Positions 1 to 8,212 of a stretch of DNA of 64,000 nt are shown here, piece by piece (positions within the stretch are counted from its first letter, which is position 1; each line of letters starts with the position of its first letter). The notes beneath the pieces were generated by a model, which saw nothing but the letters and a program-made list of their open reading frames with translations, was not told the DNA's origin and did not search any database. The stretch is from contig CAVTLA010000001.1 of NCBI GenBank assembly GCA_963735465.1, positions 2,542,001 through 2,606,000 on the forward strand, given 5' to 3'. The DNA comes from DASZHJ01 sp963735465. GTDB lineage: Bacteria > Pseudomonadota > Alphaproteobacteria > ATCC43930 > CGMCC-115725. The translations under genes were made by a program, and so were the position numbers.

Positions 1-441
1 GGTGCGGTTGGCGGCGGCCTGCGTCGCGACGTAGCGGCGGAAGTCCGCCGAGCCGGCGATGCTGTTCGCCAGCGCGATCATGCCGCCGGTGGTCTGGCAG
101 ATCTCGACGGAATTGCGGGTGCCGGACGCCAGCGAGGCCTGGTTGGCGAGCCGCGTCATGTAATTCTCGAAGGTGATGTCGGCACGGTGCTCGCCGGCGC
201 GGCGGAAGTGATCGATCATCTGGCGCTGGTAGCCCATGATGGCATCACGGTTGCGTTGGGTGAATTCGCCATAGGTGGTGTCGCGGCAGATGTCGCTCAC
301 CACCATGAGCTGGGCCTGGAAATGGACCGCCTGCTCGGCTTCGATGTCGGCGCCGGAGTAGCACCCCGGTCGAACCGACGCTGCCTGAGCCGCCATCGCT
401 ACCAGACTCAATACCGCGCCGAGCGCCATTGAACGTCGCAT
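1..441 (-). CDS. Secreted hypothetical protein, C-terminus cut by window edge
   Basis: I read 147 in-frame codons on the minus strand from an ATG at 441 to the window edge, with no stop. The N-terminus (MRRSMALGAVLSLVAMAAQA) is a clear Sec signal peptide with likely cleavage after AQA, so the product is probably periplasmic. The mature part has Cys residues in the segments RPGCYSG, SDICRDT and VEICQTT, which could form disulfides. It is mostly helical in appearance. I do not recognise the family, and the C-terminal part is missing from this window. Confidence 0.6.
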   Translation of the reverse strand, partial: MRRSMALGAVLSLVAMAAQAASVRPGCYSGADIEAEQAVHFQAQLMVVSDICRDTTYGEFTQRNRDAIMGYQRQMIDHFRRAGEHRADITFENYMTRLANQASLASGTRNSVEICQTTGGMIALANSIAGSADFRRYVATQAAANRT

Positions 442-683
442 GATTCCCACCTGGTTGCCGCCGCTTGGTCCCCAGCGCAAAGAATGCTTTCCCTGTGCCA
501 GGAGTCAATCCGTAACAGCTCGGCATTTGCGCCAGTTTTACCCGTATGCCGGTTGAATTCGCCGCGCCCGGAGTCGGCGGCGGCGGGCGCTCTTCATGGA
601 TCGGTAAGGATGGCGGGTCACCATGCGCGCTGTCCCCGGGTCACAGGCCCGTGGGCGACATCACCGGCGCGAGATCGTCCGCA

Positions 684-1211
684 ATGTTGAAATCCGCCGT
701 CCGTACCGTGCTGATCTGGGTCCTGCTGGCGGGCGCCGCCGGCTATGCCGTCGCGCCCGGCGGCCCGCTCGCCAACCTTCTGACGCATCCGGCGGCGGTC
801 TCGGCCACCAGCCCGGCGCCTCGGCAGGCGCCGCACGTCGCCGCCAACGAATCCAGGTTTCGCCGTGCCCGCGACGGTCATTTCTACGTCGACGCCGACG
901 TCAACGGCACCCGGATCCACTTCCTCGTCGATACCGGCGCCAGCCTGGTGGTGCTGTCGCCGGACGACGCGCGCGCCGCCGGGATCCGGCCGAGTCAGCA
1001 GGATTTCAGCGGGCGCGCCAGCACGGCCAACGGGATCGCGCGAGTGGCGCCGGTGACCCTGCGCGAGATCGGCGTGCAGCAGCTTTCGTTTTACGACGTA
1101 CCAGCCTCGGTGCTGGAGCAGCCGATGCCGGTCTCGCTCCTCGGCATGAGCTTCCTCAGCCGGCTGCAGGGCTACGAGACCCGGGACGACGAGCTGGTGC
1201 TGCGCTGGTAG
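684..1211 (+). CDS. Retropepsin-like aspartic protease, TIGR02281/clan AA family
   Basis: A 175-residue protein with an N-terminal membrane anchor (about residues 7-24), a Pro/Ala linker, and one retropepsin-like domain. The domain holds the catalytic motif DTGAS (Asp83-Ser87), preceded by a hydrophobic strand (FLV). Proteins of this family carry a single aspartic protease half and are expected to act as dimers on the periplasmic side; the substrate is unknown. I chose the ATG at 684 because the signal anchor follows it directly. The frame stays open upstream to 546, but that stretch is low-complexity Gly/Pro with no family character. It converges with the DedA gene, with one base between the stops. 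Confidence 0.8.
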   Translation: MLKSAVRTVLIWVLLAGAAGYAVAPGGPLANLLTHPAAVSATSPAPRQAPHVAANESRFRRARDGHFYVDADVNGTRIHFLVDTGASLVVLSPDDARAAGIRPSQQDFSGRASTANGIARVAPVTLREIGVQQLSFYDVPASVLEQPMPVSLLGMSFLSRLQGYETRDDELVLRW

Positions 1212-1212
1212 G

Positions 1213-1785
1213 TCAGTGCTTCCGGTGCTTGCGCACGAACATCGCCACCGAGACCCCGATGACAACCGCCGCGAAGATGCCGAGCATCGTCAGCTGAACG
1301 CCCCGGGCGAGATCACCCAGCGCGTGCTTGTAGGCATGGCCGAAGAGAAATCCGACGCCGACGAAGACGCAGGCCCACATCCCGGCGGCGATGAAGTTCA
1401 GGATGCAGAAGCGCTTCCAGCCGATGCCGCTGATGCCAAGGGCGAAGGATGAGACGTTGCGCACCCCGTAGATGAAGCGGAACGTCAGGATGAACCCGGC
1501 ATCGAATCGGCGCAGCCAGGTCAGCGCCTTGTCGACACGGCTGCGCCAGGCCGGGCGCCGCTCGAGCAGGCGAAGCCCGAAATGCCGGCCGATCCAGAAA
1601 TAGCACTGATCGCCGGCGAAGCTGCCGAGCCAGGCGGCGCCCAATAGCAGCGCCGGATTCAGGAAGCCCTGCGCCGCCGCGAATCCGGCAAAGAGCACGA
1701 AGGTCTCGCCCTCGAAGAAGGTCCACACGAAGGTGATCGCATAGGACCAGAGCCCGTGCTCCCGGATCAACTCCTGGACGTCCAT
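1213..1785 (-). CDS. DedA/VTT-domain membrane protein
   Basis: A 190-residue protein with about four to five hydrophobic segments. It has the DedA (SNARE-associated/VTT) pattern: an N-terminal segment with FFEGETFVLF, then GSFAGDQCYFWIGR, then an amphipathic Arg-rich stretch, then FRFIYGVRN. The family is linked to lipid-carrier or phospholipid flipping across the inner membrane. The ATG at 1785 is preferred over the adjacent GTG at 1788, and GGGAG lies just upstream. A second DedA gene sits at 28656-29291, but the two are not close copies. Exact lipid substrate unknown. Confidence 0.85.
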   Translation of the reverse strand: MDVQELIREHGLWSYAITFVWTFFEGETFVLFAGFAAAQGFLNPALLLGAAWLGSFAGDQCYFWIGRHFGLRLLERRPAWRSRVDKALTWLRRFDAGFILTFRFIYGVRNVSSFALGISGIGWKRFCILNFIAAGMWACVFVGVGFLFGHAYKHALGDLARGVQLTMLGIFAAVVIGVSVAMFVRKHRKH

Positions 1786-2002
1786 CACTCCCGTTTCCGT
1801 CCCGTCGGGGGCATGACCCCTAATTGCAACCCCGCGGAGGGGCGAAGGACGCCGATCCTATGCTTTCGGGGTAGCAACGGTCGAGGGGACAGTTGCGTGG
1901 GCGCGCGGGCTCGGCGAAGAATGTCGCCCGCTCGGGCAATCCGCGAATCCACCGGACGGCATTCCGCAGAGATAGCACAATTCAAATGTCGAGGGGGATC
2001 GG

Positions 2003-2620
2003 GTGGAGGCACATGAGGCCCACGAGGTCGGCGACAAGATCGCCGAGGGGAGTCACGGCGGTCACGCCTCGGAATCGCTCCGGCGCCAGGCGGCGACCAT
2101 CGTGGGCATCATCGCCATGCTGCTGGCGATCGCCAGCTTGCTGGGCGAGGCCGCTACAAAAGAGACCATAAATTTCAACGTCCTGGCCTCCGACACCTAC
2201 GGCTTCTACCAGGCAAGGAACGAGCGCCAGAATGCGCTGCGCCTGGCCGCCGATCAGATGGAGGCGCTGGCGGCGAGTCACCCGGATTGGGCGACGACTG
2301 CACACGCAAGCATCGACAAGCTGGTCGGAGACTATCGCGCCACAGTGGAGCGCTATGAAAGCGACCCGAAAAATGGCGACGGCAAGAAGGAACTGCTGAC
2401 GAAGGCGCGCGGGTACGAGCAGAAACGCGATCACGCGCAGCACCAGGACATCAACTACGACTATGCCCGCGCGCTGTTCCAGATCGCAATCGTGCTGGGT
2501 TCGGTCAGCATCGTGGGCCTCTCCCGGCCGCTGCTGTGGTTCGGCTGCGCGCTCGCGGTGCTCGCCACGTTTCTGACGGTGAACGGCCTGTTCCTGCTGG
2601 TGCCGCTGCCCTTCGAGTGA
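2003..2620 (+). CDS. DUF4337 family membrane protein
   Basis: A 205-residue protein that matches DUF4337. It has a charged His/Glu-rich N-terminus, one membrane helix (about residues 30-46, IVGIIAMLLAIASLL), a long charged helical region (about 60-150), and two more membrane helices at the C-terminus (about 157-205). The region between helices begins with ETINFNVLASDTYGFYQARN, typical of the family. The start is GTG at 2003, preceded by a good ribosome site (GAGGGGGAT). Function unknown. It converges with the PAP2 gene, with ten bases between. Confidence 0.8.
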   Translation: MEAHEAHEVGDKIAEGSHGGHASESLRRQAATIVGIIAMLLAIASLLGEAATKETINFNVLASDTYGFYQARNERQNALRLAADQMEALAASHPDWATTAHASIDKLVGDYRATVERYESDPKNGDGKKELLTKARGYEQKRDHAQHQDINYDYARALFQIAIVLGSVSIVGLSRPLLWFGCALAVLATFLTVNGLFLLVPLPFE

Positions 2621-2630
2621 GGCGGCCAGA

Positions 2631-3374
2631 TCAGGCGTAGTGGCTCAGGAACCCCTTCAGGTCGTGCAGGATCGTGCGCAGATCCCAGAACAGCGATGCG
2701 ACCTGCACGCAGAACATGAAGACGATGGCATAGAACGACGAGGGATGGCGGTGCTCCCACCGGAGGGGGAGCTCGAGCAGCCTCCTCGGCAACGGGACGG
2801 TCACCGCAAGCCAGACGAAGAAAGCACCGATCGCGCAGCCCGCGACGATGTCGCTGGGATAGTGATGGCCGGCGTAGATGCGCGGCAGGAAGATCACGAG
2901 CACGGTGTAGATATAGGCCACGATCCCCCACGAGCGCGACCGCATCCAGACGATGGACGCGACCGCGAAGAACATCGCCCCGTGGTCGCTGGGAAACGAG
3001 TTGTCGGCGACCGGCGTGTCGTAGGTGCCGAACGGCATCACGAATCCGAGCGCCGGCTCGTTAAGGGGACGCGGCCGGTTGGGAAGGAAATGGTCCAGCG
3101 ACAGGGTGACCGCGATTCCGACCATCGTGCCTGCTAGGCCGCGCAGGATTCGAATGCGGTCGCGATCGACGTCATCGGATGGCAAAAACCAGAGCCAGTA
3201 CATCGCCGCCATGTACAGCGCGCCCTTGACGATGAACAACTCCTCGACCAGCGCGACGACGCGATCGAGTACCACGCTGTGGTTGGCGAACTGATTGAAG
3301 AACTGGACGACCGCGAAGTCGACGCGGACGATCGGGTCCAGTATGGGAGCAAGCAGATTCAGAAGCGAATGCAT
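2631..3374 (-). CDS. PAP2 family phosphatase (undecaprenyl-diphosphatase-like)
   Basis: A 247-residue membrane protein with about six hydrophobic segments and the three-part PAP2 signature: PNRPRP, then NSFPSDHGAMF, then PRIYAGHHYPSD. The PSDH His and the HHYPSD His are the usual catalytic pair. Such enzymes dephosphorylate lipid pyrophosphates or phosphatidate at the outer face of the inner membrane. Lipid-carrier recycling is a likely job and would serve the glycan cluster further along, but no direct link is visible. The ATG at 3374 gives a normal N-terminus. Confidence 0.85.
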   Translation of the reverse strand: MHSLLNLLAPILDPIVRVDFAVVQFFNQFANHSVVLDRVVALVEELFIVKGALYMAAMYWLWFLPSDDVDRDRIRILRGLAGTMVGIAVTLSLDHFLPNRPRPLNEPALGFVMPFGTYDTPVADNSFPSDHGAMFFAVASIVWMRSRSWGIVAYIYTVLVIFLPRIYAGHHYPSDIVAGCAIGAFFVWLAVTVPLPRRLLELPLRWEHRHPSSFYAIVFMFCVQVASLFWDLRTILHDLKGFLSHYA

Positions 3375-3839
3375 GATGCGCTCAACGGATAAAGGGACGA
3401 TTATTGTCGGGCTAGTCTAGGCTCTCAGGCGCATGGCGACCGCGGGACAAAGGCCGGAGCGCAATTGGGCACTTCATTGCAACTCATCGCGTCAAGATAC
3501 AGGAACGTTGACGCTGCCCGCTCCGAGATGTGGAGTTGATGCATTCCCCCCGTCCCCGATTCCCCGTCGTGGCGCATTGTTACACTAAAAAGACTAGCAA
3601 CTGGCTTCTCGCCACGCCACCGCGAATGACTCGCAGCGCGTTAACTTATCGCGCGAACATATTAAGAAGACGCGACTGGAGTTCGCTCGGCTTGACGCCA
3701 CCGCGCACGCCCTCCTAGGCTCGCTGCGGATTTCAAGAGCGGCTTGCCCGCGCTGGCGGCTCCGTCTCAACAATATGCGGCGAGGGGTGGTCTGCATCCC
3801 CGCCACCGCGCTCCATCACCTCCAAGAAAAGGAAACCCC
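3375..3839. other. Intergenic region, no gene seen
   Basis: This is the longest gene-free stretch in the window. The two flanking genes are divergent, so it must carry promoters for both. The part around 3580-3670 is more AT-rich than its surroundings. I see a possible sigma70 promoter for the downstream gene (listed separately) and no tRNA, riboswitch or strong hairpin. The short open frames across it have no coding character. Confidence 0.5.
3692..3721 (+). promoter_or_regulatory. Candidate sigma70 promoter for udh
   Basis: TTGACG (3692-3697) is followed after 18 bases by TAGGCT (3716-3721). The -35 is good, the -10 is weak. It lies about 120 bases ahead of the uronate dehydrogenase start and points the right way. 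Confidence 0.3.
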
Positions 3840-4649
3840 ATGGCCGCAGCCGCTCCGCTCCTTCTCACCGGTGCCGCCGGCGCGCTCGGACAATATCTTC
3901 GCCCGCACCTTGCCAAGCGGCCCGGCGGCCTGCGCAGCTCCGACATCCGCGATCCCGGCAAGCCCAATCCTGGCGAGGAGATTATGGTGGGCGACGTCGG
4001 CGATGCCGTTTTCGTCGACCGCCTGGTGACAGGTACTTCGGCGATCGTGCATCTCGGCGCGGTCTCCACCGAGGACGATGTGGAGAAGATCTTTCACGCC
4101 AATTTCCACGGCACCTTCTACGTCTTCGACGCGGCACGCCGCCACGGCGTCAAGCGCGTGGTTTTCGCCAGCTCCAACCACGCGATCGGCTTTCACCCCA
4201 TCACCAAGCGGCTGGACTCCAATTCCGTGCAGAAGCCGGACACGATGTACGGCGTCAGCAAGGCGTTCGGAGAAAATCTCGGCAGCTTTTTTGCCGACAA
4301 GTTCGGGATGGAGGTGGCGTGCCTGCGCATTGGCTCGGCGACGCCGGTGCCGAAGGATCCCCGGATGCTCTCGACCTGGCTCAGCTATCCCGACACGCTC
4401 CGCCTGGTGGAGGCCTGCCTTGACGTATCGAAGCTGCATTATTCGATCGTCTATGGCGCGTCCAACAACACCCGCGGCTGGTGGGACAATTCCAAGTCCG
4501 GCATCGACTTCCGCCCCGAGGACAACGCCGAGACCTATGTCGCCAAGCTCATTCCGGACGGCGACAAGCGCGATCCCAACGATCCCGCGGTGAAGTTCCA
4601 AGGTGGCATCTACACCAAGCTCGGTCTCGGCGAGAAACCGCCGACGTAA
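3840..4649 (+). CDS. udh: Uronate dehydrogenase-like SDR oxidoreductase
   Basis: A 269-residue extended short-chain dehydrogenase. It has the NAD-binding TGAAGALG (residues 10-17), an active Ser in FASSNHAIG (about Ser111), and YGVSK (Tyr137/Lys141). Several blocks are typical of the Agrobacterium-type uronate dehydrogenases: the HLG motif, SSNHxIG, LRIGSATP, RMLSTW, GWWDNS and DPNDP..KFQGG. These enzymes oxidise galacturonate or glucuronate to the aldarolactone with NAD. I chose the ATG at 3840, with AAAGGAAA upstream; the frame extends to 3744 without coding character. The TRAP transporter at 5269-8149 is a plausible uronate importer partner. Related epimerases remain possible but less likely. 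Confidence 0.85.
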   Translation: MAAAAPLLLTGAAGALGQYLRPHLAKRPGGLRSSDIRDPGKPNPGEEIMVGDVGDAVFVDRLVTGTSAIVHLGAVSTEDDVEKIFHANFHGTFYVFDAARRHGVKRVVFASSNHAIGFHPITKRLDSNSVQKPDTMYGVSKAFGENLGSFFADKFGMEVACLRIGSATPVPKDPRMLSTWLSYPDTLRLVEACLDVSKLHYSIVYGASNNTRGWWDNSKSGIDFRPEDNAETYVAKLIPDGDKRDPNDPAVKFQGGIYTKLGLGEKPPT

Positions 4650-4670
4650 GGCGGCGGATGCCCGAGCGGC

Positions 4671-5012
4671 CTAGTTTTCCTTGAACGCGTAGCCCAGGGA
4701 TACCAGGGCGCTCCGCAGGTAATAGGGAAAGCCCGGCAGGTCGGCGAGATACTCCGCGGGATGCGTGCTGATGAGATTGCGCGCCCGCGCCACGGCCGTT
4801 GCCCATGCCGACCATTCGAAATCGCCGCGCCCGATCCAGGCGAGCGCCACCAGCTCCACGAGATCATCGCGGTCGAGGCTGTCGAGGAGAGCCAGGAGCT
4901 GCTCGCGGGCGCGGGCGCTGCGCGGCAGGCCATCGTCCGCCGTGAGCTCGCTTTCGCGCTCATGGGCGGCGCGGATGATGAGGGAGATGTGCTGGCGCGA
5001 GACGGTAAACAC
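4671..5012 (-). CDS. DUF3775 domain-containing protein
   Basis: A 113-residue soluble protein resembling the DUF3775 family of alphaproteobacteria. It begins with a helical segment (VSRQHISLIIRAAHER), has a central acidic helix DRDDLVELVALAWIGRGDF, and ends with the family-like LADLPGFPYYLRSALVSLG. No catalytic motif is visible and the function is unknown. It sits between udh and the TRAP genes, on the opposite strand. Confidence 0.75.
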   Translation of the reverse strand: MFTVSRQHISLIIRAAHERESELTADDGLPRSARAREQLLALLDSLDRDDLVELVALAWIGRGDFEWSAWATAVARARNLISTHPAEYLADLPGFPYYLRSALVSLGYAFKEN

Positions 5013-5047
5013 GAAAGTCGGGGAAGTCCGGGGATCGGGGACCTTTA

Positions 5048-5078
5048 TTATCGAAGCCGCCCGCGTTCGGCGCGATAA
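5048..5078. repeat. Inverted repeat in the DUF3775/dctP intergenic region
   Basis: A two-step inverted repeat: TTATCG (5048-5053) pairs with CGATAA (5073-5078), and inside it GCCG (5056-5059) pairs with CGGC (5068-5071). There is no run of T after it on either strand, so a regulator site or transcript leader hairpin is more likely than a terminator. Confidence 0.35.
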
Positions 5079-5187
5079 GGAGATGTACCTATCCCCAATA
5101 TTCGTCGCGGACGTCGCGTTAATCGCGGTGCCCGTCGGCGCCCGACAAGATAGATTTGTGCCCGCTGCCCGCCTCCGCTAAGAATCG

Positions 5188-5203
5188 TTGGTGATATCAA
5201 CAA
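5188..5203. promoter_or_regulatory. Candidate operator palindrome upstream of dctP
   Basis: The 16 bases TTGGTGATATCAACAA form a near-perfect palindrome around a perfect TGATATCA core. It lies 65 bases before the dctP start, a typical operator position. The size and TTGGT...CAA ends resemble GntR- or LacI-type operators, but no regulator gene is adjacent, so the binding protein is unknown. Confidence 0.4.
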
Positions 5204-5268
5204 TCCGATCGTCACCGACGGTCCGGAGCAACGATCGAGGCCGCCCAGAACGGCCCGGGGAGGATGGG

Positions 5269-6288
5269 ATGATCAGGCACGTCATGGGTCTTTGCCTCAT
5301 GGGCCTGCTGGCCGCGTCGGGCACGGTCTCGGCCCAGGAGAAGACCGTCGAGCTCAAGCTTTCCTTCTGGGTCCCGCCGGCGCATCCGCTGGTGCCGACC
5401 TTCCAGGCCTGGGCCTCGGATATCGAGAAGGCATCGGGCGGCAGCATCAAGTCGACGACCTTCCCGTCGGAGCAGCTCGGCAAGGCCTTCGACCATTATG
5501 ACATGGCGCGGGACGGCATCGCCGATTTCGCCTACGTCAATCCCGGCTACCAGCCCGGCCGATTTCCCATCATCGCCGCCGGCGAACTGCCGTTCCTGAT
5601 CTCGAATGCCAAGGGCGGCTCGGCGGCCCTCGACGCCTGGTATCGCAAGTACGCCGCCGCCGAGATGAAGGACGTGCACTACTGTGCCGCCTTCGTGCAC
5701 GACCCCGGCACCTTTCACGGCCACAAGAAGATCGTGGTACCGGCGGATCTTCGGGGCCTGAAGATCCGGCCCGCCGACGCGACCATCGCTACCTTCATGA
5801 CCTCGCTCGGCGCCACCAACATCCAGGCCTCGGCGCCGGAGGTGCGCGACGTGCTGGCGCGCGGCGTCGCCGATGCCGTCACGTTTCCATGGGGATCGAT
5901 CATCCTCTTCGGCATCGACAAGGTCGTGAACTACCACATGGACGCCGCTCTCTACGTCACCACTTTCGTCTGGGTGATGAACAAGGGGAAGTACGAGGCC
6001 ATGTCGCCGGCCCAGAAGAAGGTGATCGACGACCACTGCACCACCGAGTGGGCGGAGAAGCTTGCCTCGCCCTGGGCGGATTTCGAGGCCGGCGGCCGTC
6101 CCAAGATCAAGGCCGAGGCGGGCCACGAGGTCTATTCGCTCACCCCCGAGCAGCTTGCCCTGTGGCGCAAGGCGGCGGAGCCGCTGGCGGATAAATGGGC
6201 CAACGGCGTGCGTGCCGTCGGCGTCGATCCTGCCCAGGCCATGGACGGGCTGAAGGCCGAACTCAGGAAGCACGACGCACTTTATTAG
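5269..6288 (+). CDS. dctP: TRAP transporter substrate-binding protein DctP
   Basis: A 339-residue periplasmic binding protein of the DctP family. It has a Sec signal peptide (about residues 1-20, ending VSA) and then the mature start LKLSFWVPPAHP. The family features are visible: the DLRGLKIR segment that places the substrate-carboxylate Arg, and DAVTFPWGS in the second lobe. The ATG at 5269 follows a GGGGAGG ribosome site. It is the first gene of a dctPQM operon, with 12 bases to dctQ. Given udh next door, a uronate or other sugar acid is a reasonable substrate guess, not shown by sequence. Confidence 0.9.
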   Translation: MIRHVMGLCLMGLLAASGTVSAQEKTVELKLSFWVPPAHPLVPTFQAWASDIEKASGGSIKSTTFPSEQLGKAFDHYDMARDGIADFAYVNPGYQPGRFPIIAAGELPFLISNAKGGSAALDAWYRKYAAAEMKDVHYCAAFVHDPGTFHGHKKIVVPADLRGLKIRPADATIATFMTSLGATNIQASAPEVRDVLARGVADAVTFPWGSIILFGIDKVVNYHMDAALYVTTFVWVMNKGKYEAMSPAQKKVIDDHCTTEWAEKLASPWADFEAGGRPKIKAEAGHEVYSLTPEQLALWRKAAEPLADKWANGVRAVGVDPAQAMDGLKAELRKHDALY

Positions 6289-6300
6289 GACGGGCCGTCG

Positions 6301-6843
6301 ATGCGGGAGACCGAAGCCGCGACGAAGCCAGTCCGACGCAACGGGATGGATCGCTTCATCGACGGCATCGAGCTGCTGGCCGCCGCCTTCGTCGGCATCG
6401 TCGCCGCCGATATCTTCATCTCGGTGCTGCTGCGCTATCTCTTCAATTTCTCGATCCCCGACAGCTACGACTTCGGCAAGCAGCTCCTGGGCATTCTGAT
6501 CTTCTGGGGCATCGCCGCGACGAGCTACCGCGGAACCCACATCACCGTCGATCTCGTCTGGGCGGCGGCCGGCCCGCGCCTCAAGCGCGCGATCGACATC
6601 TTCGCCACGCTGGTGCTGCTCTTCGTGGTCGCGGTGCAGACCACGATGCTGTTCGACAAGGTACGTACCACACGCGCCGACAACGTGCTGACCTTCGACC
6701 TGCATCTGCCGACCTGGCCCTTCGCCCTCGTCGCCTGGCTGGGCGACGTCTCGGCGGTGCTGCTGATCGCGGTGCGGACATATCGGCTGATCTTCCAACC
6801 GGACTCCATGGCGGGTTCCGGCTATTTCAAGACCGCGGACTGA
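6301..6843 (+). CDS. dctQ: TRAP transporter small permease DctQ
   Basis: A 180-residue membrane protein with four hydrophobic segments (about residues 20-40, 55-75, 95-115, 135-160), the usual DctQ layout. The segment with FGKQLLGILIFWGIAATSYRG and GTHITVDLV matches the DctQ signature, where the conserved His and Asp follow the second helix. It lies between dctP and dctM in one operon, with 7 bases to dctM. DctQ is the small membrane subunit required with DctM for sodium-driven uptake. Confidence 0.88.
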   Translation: MRETEAATKPVRRNGMDRFIDGIELLAAAFVGIVAADIFISVLLRYLFNFSIPDSYDFGKQLLGILIFWGIAATSYRGTHITVDLVWAAAGPRLKRAIDIFATLVLLFVVAVQTTMLFDKVRTTRADNVLTFDLHLPTWPFALVAWLGDVSAVLLIAVRTYRLIFQPDSMAGSGYFKTAD

Positions 6844-6850
6844 GCGCCGC

Positions 6851-8149
6851 GTGAGCACCGACGTCGTCGCGATCCTGGGATTCGTCGTGCTGTTCGTCCT
6901 GATGCTGCTCCGGGTTCCCGTCGGCATGGCCATGGGCCTCGTCGGCGTCAGCGGCTTCGCCTATATCGTCGGCGCCATGCCCGCACTCAAGATGGTGGGA
7001 CAGACGTCGATGCGGACGGTCTCGGACTACGCCTTCGGCGTGATCCCGATGTTCCTGCTCATGGGCGCCATCGTCTCCCGCTCCGGCATGAGCCGGGAGA
7101 TGTTCCAGGCCGCCAACCGTTTCGTCGGGCACCTGCGCGGCGGCCTCGGCATCGCCACCATCGCCGCCTGCGCGGGCTTCGCCGCGATCTCGGGGTCGTC
7201 GGTGGCGACCGCCGCGACCTTCTCCGCCGTGGCATATCCGGAGATGCGCGCCCACAACTATCCCCAGTCCTTCTCCACCGGCGTGATCGCCGCCGGCGGA
7301 ACGCTCGGCGCCATGTTCCCGCCGTCCACGGTGCTGGCTGTCTACGGCCTCATCACCCAGCAGGACATCGGCAAACTCTTCATCGCCGGCATCCTGCCCG
7401 GGCTTCTCGCGGTGACCATGTACATGATCACTGTCGCCGTCATCGGCGCGGTGCGGCCGGGCTACCTGCCCGCGGGGCCGCGCGCCAGCTGGGCCGAGAG
7501 CATCAAGGGCCTGCGGGAGATCTGGGCGCCGCTGCTGCTCTTTGTGTTCGTGATCGGCGGACTTTACGGCGGCCTGTTCACGCCCACGGAGGCCGGCGGC
7601 GTGGGCGCCGGCGGCGCCTTCCTCATCAGCGTGGCCCGCCGGCGGCTCTCCCGGGCGGACACGCTGGCGGCGCTGCTGCAGGCGACCCGCACCGCCGCCG
7701 CCGTCTTCACCATTCTGATCGGCGCCCTCCTCTTCGGCTATTTCCTCGCGGTGACGCAGACGCCACAGAAGGTGACGGAGTTCCTCACCGGTCTCGGTCT
7801 CGGCCGCTACGAGGTGCTGGTGCTGATCATGCTGATGTATCTCGTCCTCGGCTGCCTGATGGACGCCATGGCGATGATCATCCTGACCGTGCCGATCATC
7901 TTCCCGGTCATCACCGCGCTCGGATTTGACCCCGTCTGGTTCGGCGTCATCATCGTGATGACCGTCGAGCTCGGCCTCATCCACCCGCCCGTCGGCATGA
8001 ACGTCTTCGTCATCAAGAGCGTGGTGAAGGACGTCAAGTTCTCCACGATCTTCTACGGCGTGATCCCTTTCGTCATCACCGACATCATCCGGCTCGCGAT
8101 CCTGATCCTGCTGCCGATCATCGCGACCTTCTTGCCGTCGCGGATGTAG
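6851..8149 (+). CDS. dctM: TRAP transporter large permease DctM
   Basis: A 432-residue membrane protein with about twelve helices, normal length for DctM. Family motifs are visible: GVIPMFLLMGAIVSRSGM near the first third, the ISGSSVATAATF loop, GTLGAMFPPST, and near the C-terminus VELGLIHPPVGMNVF. This subunit carries the Na+/substrate pathway. The start is GTG at 6851. A dispersed palindromic repeat follows the stop and probably ends the transcript. Confidence 0.92.
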   Translation: MSTDVVAILGFVVLFVLMLLRVPVGMAMGLVGVSGFAYIVGAMPALKMVGQTSMRTVSDYAFGVIPMFLLMGAIVSRSGMSREMFQAANRFVGHLRGGLGIATIAACAGFAAISGSSVATAATFSAVAYPEMRAHNYPQSFSTGVIAAGGTLGAMFPPSTVLAVYGLITQQDIGKLFIAGILPGLLAVTMYMITVAVIGAVRPGYLPAGPRASWAESIKGLREIWAPLLLFVFVIGGLYGGLFTPTEAGGVGAGGAFLISVARRRLSRADTLAALLQATRTAAAVFTILIGALLFGYFLAVTQTPQKVTEFLTGLGLGRYEVLVLIMLMYLVLGCLMDAMAMIILTVPIIFPVITALGFDPVWFGVIIVMTVELGLIHPPVGMNVFVIKSVVKDVKFSTIFYGVIPFVITDIIRLAILILLPIIATFLPSRM

Positions 8150-8151
8150 CC

Positions 8152-8205
8152 GAGCGTTTTCCGCCGAAGTGGATGCCGGTTCGGCCTAGAAAACGCGACA
8201 AAACC
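8152..8205. repeat. Dispersed intergenic palindromic repeat (RIME-like)
   Basis: GCGTTTTC (8154-8161) pairs with GAAAACGC (8189-8196), and CCGAA pairs with TTCGG inside. The loop carries GAAGTGGATGCCGGT. From memory this closely matches a repeat found many times between genes in Rhizobiales and Rhodospirillales genomes. It sits between two convergent genes and could act as a two-way terminator. Only this copy was noticed in the window. Confidence 0.65.
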
Positions 8206-8212
8206 AATAAGC

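Noticed and set aside
3530..3718. 62-codon open frame in the udh upstream region
   Set aside because: No ribosome site, no coding bias, no recognisable motif.
5212..6933. 573-codon open frame antisense to dctP and dctQ
   Set aside because: Same cause; composition is His/Arg/Gly-rich and both genes on the other strand are clear.
6827..7984. 385-codon open frame antisense to dctM
   Set aside because: Extremely rich in Asp, His, Glu and Gly, the typical mirror image of a membrane protein gene in GC-rich DNA.
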